Shown piece after piece: positions 15,208 to 20,971 of a stretch of DNA of 22,930 nt (the stretch's first letter is position 1; the number at the start of each line of letters is the position of its first letter). The position numbers and the translations under genes are program-made. The DNA is from an uncultured Gluconobacter sp. Lineage in GTDB: Bacteria; Pseudomonadota; Alphaproteobacteria; Acetobacterales; Acetobacteraceae. Where the stretch lies: the NCBI GenBank assembly GCA_937880175.1, contig CALFLO010000045.1, forward strand, positions 1 to 22,930, given 5' to 3'. A model generated the notes under the pieces. That model saw only the letters and a program-made list of their open reading frames with translations. It did no database searches and was not told where the DNA came from.

Positions 15208-16455
15208 TCAGATGCTGGACGACCGGGACACCGGCTCGTTCAGCAGATCCATGATCTCGGCCGCCGCCGCATCCGCCGGCGTTCCCACAGGCGGCGAGAG
15301 CATGTCGAGCACATCCGCAAACGCCATACGCTGCTTTTCCGCCATCTGCGGATCGCTCAGAAGCCTTGAAACCATCTCGGCCAGCTTCTTCGGCGTGCAG
15401 TTTTCCTGAAGCAGTTCGGGCACAACTTCCCGCCCTGCCAGCAGGTTCACCATTGCCACATGCGGCACCTTGATCAGACGGCGCGCAATCGTCGCTGTGA
15501 CCGGATTAACGCGATATGTCACCGCCATCGGCACATTGCCCATCGCCAGCTCCAGCGTGGACGTTCCCGACTTGGTCAGCGCGCACTGCGCGGCCGCAAA
15601 CGCATCATGCTTGTCATGAATGTCGGTGACGATATGCGGCTGGATCGGCCATTTACGGATCAACTGACGGATCGTCGGCGCAATAACGGGTGCCACCGGG
15701 ATAACCGGACAGATATCCGGATATTTCACCCGAAGGATATCCAGCATCTTGCGGAACACTGGCAGAAGGCGGGGCGCTTCTGAGCGTCGGCTACCCGGCA
15801 TCAGGATCACAACTGGCGCATGAGCCGGTATATTGTGTCGCAGACGGAACCGCTGGGCATGGCCCTGCCGCACACCGGACTGAAGCACCGGATGCCCGAC
15901 AAACCGCCCCTCAAGACCACGTTTGGCAAACCATTCCGGCTCGAACGGCAGCAAACAAAGCAGCCTGTCCCAGAGCCCGGGGAATTCCTTGACCCGGTTT
16001 TCCCGCCAGGCCCAGACCTGCGGCGCAACATAGTGAACGCGCTTGATACCCGAACGCTCGATTTTCTGAAGCAGACGCAGGGTAAAGCCCGGGCTGTCGA
16101 TCGTTACGACCAGATCCGGCTTGCGCAGCTCAATGTCCTGCACGGCTTCCAGCAGACGCTGTGAAAGCTGCCGCAGACGGGGCACAACTTCGACCAGCCC
16201 CATAACCGCAAGATCGCTCATGGGAAACAGGCTGTGCAGCCCGAGCGCTTCCATGCGCCCGCCCCCGACCCCGGCAAACACCAGAGACGGGTCCTGCGCA
16301 TGAAGCGCCTGCATGAGGCGCGCGCCAATCACGTCCCCGCTGGCCTCACCCGCCATAATCCAGATCACCCGCCCGTAACGGGGCAAGGGCGTGGTCTTTT
16401 GGGAAGGATCCCCTGAAGACTGTCCGTCAGATCCGGATTCTGGAAGAGAGTTCAT
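15208..16455 (-). CDS. lpxB: Lipid-A-disaccharide synthase
   Basis: The 415-residue family-19 glycosyltransferase condenses UDP-2,3-diacylglucosamine with lipid X to form the lipid A disaccharide. Characteristic blocks include IMAGEASGDVIGARLM (residues 33-48), GVGGGRMEALG, MGLVEVVPR, TIDSPGF, HYVAPQVWAWRENRVKEF, LPFEPEWF and, near the end, KSGTSTLELAMGNVPMAVTYR. A 25-residue hydrophilic N-terminal extension precedes the conserved start. It is translationally coupled to pheT by a 4-bp ATGA overlap, so it is the last gene of the rpmI-rplT-pheS-pheT unit rather than being with lpxD-fabZ-lpxA as in many bacteria. Confidence 0.95.
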   Translation of the reverse strand: MNSLPESGSDGQSSGDPSQKTTPLPRYGRVIWIMAGEASGDVIGARLMQALHAQDPSLVFAGVGGGRMEALGLHSLFPMSDLAVMGLVEVVPRLRQLSQRLLEAVQDIELRKPDLVVTIDSPGFTLRLLQKIERSGIKRVHYVAPQVWAWRENRVKEFPGLWDRLLCLLPFEPEWFAKRGLEGRFVGHPVLQSGVRQGHAQRFRLRHNIPAHAPVVILMPGSRRSEAPRLLPVFRKMLDILRVKYPDICPVIPVAPVIAPTIRQLIRKWPIQPHIVTDIHDKHDAFAAAQCALTKSGTSTLELAMGNVPMAVTYRVNPVTATIARRLIKVPHVAMVNLLAGREVVPELLQENCTPKKLAEMVSRLLSDPQMAEKQRMAFADVLDMLSPPVGTPADAAAAEIMDLLNEPVSRSSSI

Positions 16456-18920
16456 CGACGCAGCACAGCCCCTGTTGCCTTGAGAACCGCAGCTTCCACC
16501 GATTTGGAAACCGCTTCAAGCTGCGTATCCGTAAGACTCTCGCTTTGTGGCTGCAAGACCACTTCCACGCCGAGCGAACGATACCCTTCCGGCAGGCTGC
16601 CGCCCTGGAAGACGTCAAACAGCCGAACATCCTGCACCAGATTGCGATCCGCCATCCGGACGGCCTTCAGAACGGCCTGGATTTCCACATCCGGTCCGGC
16701 CACAAAAGCAAAATCCCGCCGCACTGGCTGCAACGACGACAGAACAGGCGCGGATTTCCGCTTTACCTTCGGCTGCGGCACCTGATCCAGATAGACCTCG
16801 AACGCAACCACTGTCCCGCTCAGCCCGAGCGCCCGCGCAACACGCGGATGCAGTTCGCCAAACGTACCAAGAACCATCTTCGGTCCCTGCCGCACCTGAC
16901 CAGACCGGCCCGGATGATAGAAACCCGGAGCGTCAGCCGTCACAGAGAGCGCTGCTTCCGGTACGCCCAGCGCCACAAGAGCCGCCGACAGATCGGCCTT
17001 TGCATCCCACAGGGTTGCTTCATGCGCAGCAACCCCCGGTCCACGCGCCGTCAGGCCAGCCCGCAGACCAGCCAGACGCAGATGCTGTCCGGTCGCATCA
17101 AAGCTCGGTCCGACTTCGAACAGCGCGCCTTCGCCCGACAGGCCCAGACCACGAGCCAGATTCCGTGAAAGAGCCCGCGCCAGATTGATCAGCGGCGTCG
17201 GACGAAGCTGATCCAGATCCGTCGCAATCGGGTTCAGAAGATGCTGCGTTTCCGGCACGTCGCCGAACAGCGCCGCATCATCCTGCGCCACGAACGAGAA
17301 CCCGACCGTCTCCGTCAGCCCGCGCGCCGCACAGATCCGCCGCAGCAGAGCTGCACGTGCCTGAAGCGATGTCACGGCCGGAGCCGGCACAACCGTCGCC
17401 TGTGGCAACGCAACCGCCGGAACATTATCCAGCCCGTAAAGCCGCAACACTTCCTCAAGAAGGTCGCATTCCGCTTCCATGGCCTGCACACGCCCGGCAG
17501 CCCGGACAGCCACGTCTTCATCCAGCGTCGGCGCCTGCGCCAGAACCTGACCCGAAGCAATGTCATTGCGCCAGGACGGCACCAGGAACGTCGCGGCCTC
17601 GTCCGTCCGCTCCGTCACTTCAAAGCCGAGATGCTCAAGGGATCGCACGGCATCCTCGGCCGCAATATCCACGCCCCCCAGTGTCTTCAGACGCTCGAAC
17701 CGCAGCGTCGCCGTCCGCTTCCAGTCCGGCAGAGTGCCAGCCTCGGTGATCTCGCTGACCTCACCACCACACAGATCGCGGATCATGACCGTGGCGGCCT
17801 CAAGCCCGTTGAGAACCTGCGCCGGATCAATCCCACGCTCGAAACGCTGCCGCGCATCGGTATGAATGGCCAGACGACGCCCCGTCAGCGCAATGCGCAC
17901 AGGATCGAACAGGGCGGATTCCACGAACACATCGGTCGTGCTTTCGTCAACACCACTACTCTCACCGCCGATCAAACCAGCGAGTGACTGCACACCGGCT
18001 TCGTCGACAATAACCATGTCCTCGGTTCCGAGCACATATTCGCGCCCATCAAGCCCCGTGAAGGTCTCGCGGGCGGCATGCGTCACCGTCAGCGTATCGC
18101 CCTTTAATTTCGCAACATCAAAGACATGCAGCGGACGGCCAAGATCATATGTGAGGTAGTTCGTCACATCGACGAGCGCCGAGATCGGCTTGACCCCAAC
18201 CGCTTCCAGACGACGCTGCAACCAGTCCGGGCTAGGCCCGTTCTTCACGCCCCGGATAACGCGCCCGACAATATACGGACAGGCCGGATGCTCGGTCTTC
18301 CATGTCAGCGGGGATGGGAAATCCCCCTCTACCGCTTCGGTCAGCCAGGGCTTCAGATGCCCGATCCCGCCTGCTGCCAGATCGCGCGCAATCCCGCGGA
18401 TGCTGAGCGCATCGCCACGGTTGGGCGTAATGGCGATCTCGATGACCGGATCATCCAGTTCGGCGTATGCCGCGTAAGAAACCCCGATCGGCGCCGTTTC
18501 GGAAAGCTCGGCAATACCGTCACTTTCCTCACCGAGTTTGAGCTCACGCAGCGAACACATCATTCCGCCACTGTCCTGCCCGCGGATCTTGCCCTTCTTG
18601 ATGGTGATGTCGAGCCCGGGAATATACGTCCCCGGCGGTGCGAAGATCACATGCAGACCTGCCCGCGCATTGGGCGCACCGCACACGACCTGCACGTCTT
18701 CAAACCCGACCCCCGCCGCAACGCGACAGACCTGAAGCCGGTCTGCATCCGGATGACGATGCGCTTCGACGATCTTGGCCGTCCGGAAACCCACCAGACG
18801 ATCAGCGGGGTTTTCAACACCCTCGACTTCAAGACCGATAACATTCAAGCGGGCGCAGATATCTTCAACAGAAGCCGTAAAATCAAGATGTTCACGCAGC
18901 CATGAGAGAGAGAACTTCAT
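16452..18920 (-). CDS. pheT: Phenylalanyl-tRNA synthetase beta subunit
   Basis: The 822-residue subunit forms the alpha2-beta2 enzyme with PheS. In order it shows an N-terminal module (KFSLSWLREHLDF), an EMAP/tRNA-binding domain (about residues 40-150), a B3/B4 editing region, a B5 domain ending in FLVPSWRNDI, a catalytic-like core domain and a C-terminal ferredoxin-fold anticodon-binding domain (about 730-822, PVRRDFAFVAGPD onward). Between PSWRNDI and DLLEEVLRLYG there are 31 residues (about 455-485), whereas I recall only about 4-6 there in most bacteria; this looks like an insertion. GGAGGG lies 8 nt before the ATG. The pheS stop is 1 bp upstream, so the subunits are made together. Confidence 0.96.
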   Translation of the reverse strand: MKFSLSWLREHLDFTASVEDICARLNVIGLEVEGVENPADRLVGFRTAKIVEAHRHPDADRLQVCRVAAGVGFEDVQVVCGAPNARAGLHVIFAPPGTYIPGLDITIKKGKIRGQDSGGMMCSLRELKLGEESDGIAELSETAPIGVSYAAYAELDDPVIEIAITPNRGDALSIRGIARDLAAGGIGHLKPWLTEAVEGDFPSPLTWKTEHPACPYIVGRVIRGVKNGPSPDWLQRRLEAVGVKPISALVDVTNYLTYDLGRPLHVFDVAKLKGDTLTVTHAARETFTGLDGREYVLGTEDMVIVDEAGVQSLAGLIGGESSGVDESTTDVFVESALFDPVRIALTGRRLAIHTDARQRFERGIDPAQVLNGLEAATVMIRDLCGGEVSEITEAGTLPDWKRTATLRFERLKTLGGVDIAAEDAVRSLEHLGFEVTERTDEAATFLVPSWRNDIASGQVLAQAPTLDEDVAVRAAGRVQAMEAECDLLEEVLRLYGLDNVPAVALPQATVVPAPAVTSLQARAALLRRICAARGLTETVGFSFVAQDDAALFGDVPETQHLLNPIATDLDQLRPTPLINLARALSRNLARGLGLSGEGALFEVGPSFDATGQHLRLAGLRAGLTARGPGVAAHEATLWDAKADLSAALVALGVPEAALSVTADAPGFYHPGRSGQVRQGPKMVLGTFGELHPRVARALGLSGTVVAFEVYLDQVPQPKVKRKSAPVLSSLQPVRRDFAFVAGPDVEIQAVLKAVRMADRNLVQDVRLFDVFQGGSLPEGYRSLGVEVVLQPQSESLTDTQLEAVSKSVEAAVLKATGAVLRR

Positions 18921-18921
18921 G

Positions 18922-19992
18922 TCACACGCCCTCCGTCAGCGTGGCCGGCGAAAACGCCGAAAATCCATAATGACGCAGCCAGCGCAGATCGCTCTCATAG
19001 AATGAGCGCAGATCGGGAATCCCGTTCTTCAGCATCGCCAGACGCTCGATCCCCATCCCGAACGCAAATCCCTGCCACTCGGAAGGATCAAGCCCGCAAT
19101 TCGCCAGAACCCGCGGATGGATCATTCCGGAACCCAGAACCTCAAGCCAGTCAGAGCCGCCACCGATCTCGCCAGTCGCCTTCGACCAGCCGATATCAAC
19201 TTCCATGGAAGGCTCGGTGAACGGGAAGTAGGACGCACGGAAACGGACAGGTAGGTTCGGCTTGTCGAAATAAACGCGCAGGAATTCGATCAGGCAGCCC
19301 TTGAGATGACCAAGCGTGATGTTGCGGTCGACCACAAGGCCTTCGCACTGATGAAACATCGGCGAATGGGTCGCGTCATGATCGGCGCGATAGGTACGGC
19401 CCGGGGCAATGATCCGGATCGGCGGCTTTTCGCCCAGCATGGTACGGATCTGCACACCGGACGTCTGCGTGCGCAGAACCCGCGGCTCTCCACCCTCGTT
19501 CTTGGGCGGCAGATAGAACGTGTCGTGCTCTGTCCGGGCAGGATGATGCTCAGGTGTATTGAGGGCCGAGAAATTGTGCCACTGGCTTTCGATGTCCGGT
19601 CCTTCGGCAACGGAAAAGCCCATCGCGCCGAAAATGGCCGTCATCTCTTCGATGGTCCGGCTGATGGGATGGATGGTGCCCGTGACAATCGCAGGCGCAG
19701 GCATCGTCACGTCCACGCGCTCGGAGCGCAGACGGGCCTGAAGCGCCTCTTCCTCGATATCGCGGCCACGAGCCTCGACAGCAGCCGTCAGTTCATCGCG
19801 CAGCCGGTTCAGCGCCTGGCCGCGCTCCTTGCGCTCCTGTGGCTCCAGCTTGCCCAACTGCTTGAGCAGCCCCGTCAGCGCACCGGACTTGCCCAGCGTA
19901 CCAACGCGGATCGCGTCCCACTGCGCGCGATCCTGCGCTCCGGCCAGCGCAGCCAGCGTATCATTCCTGAGTATATCGAGATCGTCAGCCAT
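18922..19992 (-). CDS. pheS: Phenylalanyl-tRNA synthetase alpha subunit
   Basis: This 356-residue catalytic subunit activates phenylalanine. An N-terminal coiled-coil tRNA-binding arm (about residues 1-90) precedes the class II core with PGRTYRADHDATHSPMFHQCEGLVVD (motif 2 region) and GFAFGMGIERLAML (motif 3). The GAMGFSVAEGPDIE segment is also typical. ATG 19992 is preferred, with GGGG 9 nt upstream; an in-frame ATG at 20001 and a GTG at 20058 (with GGGGG nearby) are alternatives. The GTG reading would translate through the terminator-like hairpin. Confidence 0.95.
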   Translation of the reverse strand: MADDLDILRNDTLAALAGAQDRAQWDAIRVGTLGKSGALTGLLKQLGKLEPQERKERGQALNRLRDELTAAVEARGRDIEEEALQARLRSERVDVTMPAPAIVTGTIHPISRTIEEMTAIFGAMGFSVAEGPDIESQWHNFSALNTPEHHPARTEHDTFYLPPKNEGGEPRVLRTQTSGVQIRTMLGEKPPIRIIAPGRTYRADHDATHSPMFHQCEGLVVDRNITLGHLKGCLIEFLRVYFDKPNLPVRFRASYFPFTEPSMEVDIGWSKATGEIGGGSDWLEVLGSGMIHPRVLANCGLDPSEWQGFAFGMGIERLAMLKNGIPDLRSFYESDLRWLRHYGFSAFSPATLTEGV

Positions 19993-20009
19993 ACCGCCCA
20001 TCCCCTGCA

Positions 20010-20050
20010 GCACAAAACAAAACGGGCCGTCCTGATAACAGGACGGCCCG
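20010..20050 (-). terminator. Strong intrinsic-terminator-like hairpin between rplT and pheS
   Basis: On the minus strand a perfect 12-bp GC-rich stem (20050-20039 with 20034-20023), closed by a TTAT loop, is followed by GTTTTGTTTTG. It starts 40 nt after the rplT stop and its T-rich end is about 18 nt before the pheS ATG. It could end rpmI-rplT transcripts or act as an attenuator for pheST-lpxB. No separate promoter for pheS fits in the remaining space. Confidence 0.75.
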
Positions 20051-20089
20051 CCAGTCACCAGACCCCCGGAAGGATCAAGCCGGAAAAGC

Positions 20090-20446
20090 TCAGCCGAGAG
20101 CGGCCTGGGCCTTCTTCACGATTTCACCGAAAGCGGCGCTATCGTCAAAAGCGATAGCGGCGAGGACCTTACGGTCGATCTCGATACCAGCCTTGTCCAG
20201 ACCATTGATGAAGCGGCTGTACGTCAGACCATGCTCGCGGACGGCAGCGTTGATACGCTGGATCCACAGGGCGCGGAAATCACGCTTCTTGTTGCGACGG
20301 TCACGATACGCATAACGCAGCGCCTTCTCGACGCGCTCCAGAGCAATACGGTAGTTCGTGGACGAACGGCCGCGATAGCCCTTGGCGAGCTCGAGAACTT
20401 TCTTGTGACGGGCGTGCGACGTTACGCCCCGTTTGACACGTGCCAT
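20090..20446 (-). CDS. rplT: 50S ribosomal protein L20
   Basis: The 118-residue protein is typical L20: the basic N-terminus MARVKRGVTSHARHKKVLELAKGYRGR, YAYRDRRNKKRDFRALWIQRINAA, the YSRFINGL segment and a globular C-terminus. It binds 23S rRNA early in 50S assembly. A GAGGAG site lies before the ATG and overlaps the rpmI stop region; the gap between the genes is 14 bp. In other bacteria L20 represses its own operon by binding the leader or the intercistronic mRNA; whether it does so here is unknown. Confidence 0.98.
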   Translation of the reverse strand: MARVKRGVTSHARHKKVLELAKGYRGRSSTNYRIALERVEKALRYAYRDRRNKKRDFRALWIQRINAAVREHGLTYSRFINGLDKAGIEIDRKVLAAIAFDDSAAFGEIVKKAQAALG

Positions 20447-20460
20447 ATTACCTTATCTCC

Positions 20461-20661
20461 TCAGAGCCCGTAGGGCGCCCACTGCTTGATTGTCTTCGCA
20501 TCCATATCCGTCATGGTCTGGGGACCACGGTTGGTGCGCTTCATCTTCTGCGGACGGTTGATAAGGCCATGGCGCTTGTTGCCCGGGCCGCACATCACTT
20601 TGCCGGTCGCGGTGATCTTGAACCGCTTCTTGACCGACGACTTGGTCTTCATCTTGGGCAT
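20461..20661 (-). CDS. rpmI: 50S ribosomal protein L35
   Basis: The 66-residue basic protein begins MPKMKTKSSVKKRFKITATGKV and includes the KRHGLINRPQKMKRTNRG block of L35. The ATG at 20661 is preceded by GGGAG 7 nt upstream; the longer reading from 20796 is leader sequence. It is the first gene of the minus-strand unit; infC, which often precedes it, is absent and is replaced by the divergent glucose dehydrogenase gene. Confidence 0.97.
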   Translation of the reverse strand: MPKMKTKSSVKKRFKITATGKVMCGPGNKRHGLINRPQKMKRTNRGPQTMTDMDAKTIKQWAPYGL

Positions 20662-20701
20662 TTCGGTCTCCCTCGCCGTAAACGATTGGTCCTGCACACA
20701 G

Positions 20702-20767
20702 TAAGGACTCTGCACGGCCGGGCATGCCACTCGTGGCCCGGACGCGTGCGCGGAAGCGGTGTCCTTA
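20702..20767 (-). promoter_or_regulatory. Foldable leader of the rpmI operon
   Basis: Three nested helices can form about 40 nt before the rpmI start. TAAGGAC pairs with GTCCTTA (20767-20761 with 20708-20702), GCAC with GTGC (20749-20746 with 20715-20712), and CCGGGC with GCCCGG (20741-20736 with 20723-20718) around a 12-nt loop. This resembles the long leaders through which ribosomal proteins regulate their own operons, but it matches no leader I can name. Confidence 0.35.
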
Positions 20768-20794
20768 TCGCAACCCAAAGTTGCCTGCAAGCGC

Positions 20795-20800
20795 ATTATT
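20795..20800 (-). promoter_or_regulatory. Candidate -10 element for the rpmI operon
   Basis: AATAAT on the minus strand matches 5 of 6 bases of the sigma-70 -10 consensus and would start transcription near 20788, upstream of the foldable leader. No good -35 hexamer lies 16-18 bp further up, so the call is weak. Confidence 0.3.
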
Positions 20801-20839
20801 TTCTTGAACGCTCAATCATAAGTCCTTCCTTTCCTCAAG

Positions 20840-20873
20840 TCACGACGACGTGAAAGTCCTCACACTGACGTGA
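20840..20873. promoter_or_regulatory. Two tandem TCAC-N6-GTGA dyads upstream of glucose dehydrogenase
   Basis: The sites are TCACGACGACGTGA (20840-20853) and TCACACTGACGTGA (20860-20873). Each is an imperfect palindrome with identical TCAC and GTGA arms and the same GACGTGA 3' half; 11 of 14 positions agree. They start exactly 20 bp apart, about two helical turns, as expected for side-by-side dimer binding on one DNA face. They lie 98-132 bp before the glucose dehydrogenase start, in the region shared with rpmI. The regulator is unknown. Confidence 0.5.
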
Positions 20874-20971
20874 GCAATATGAACCTTCTGACATCTTGAC
20901 CCTTGACCTGCATCCATGTGCTTTGTCCGGAAGTCACCGTGCTGCACCAAAACAACAGCTCCAGGAACATC

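Noticed and set aside
20718..20741. CCGGGC/GCCCGG hairpin as a terminator for either divergent gene
   Set aside because: It is in the 5' leader between divergent genes with no T-run; it is kept only as part of the rpmI leader fold.
20461..20796. rpmI with a 45-residue N-terminal extension
   Set aside because: L35 always begins MPKxKT; the upstream codons belong to the leader, and a good ribosome-binding site precedes 20661.
20891..20930. TTGACC repeats as the -35 of a glucose dehydrogenase promoter
   Set aside because: Two TTGACC hexamers occur, but no acceptable -10 hexamer lies 16-18 bp downstream of either.
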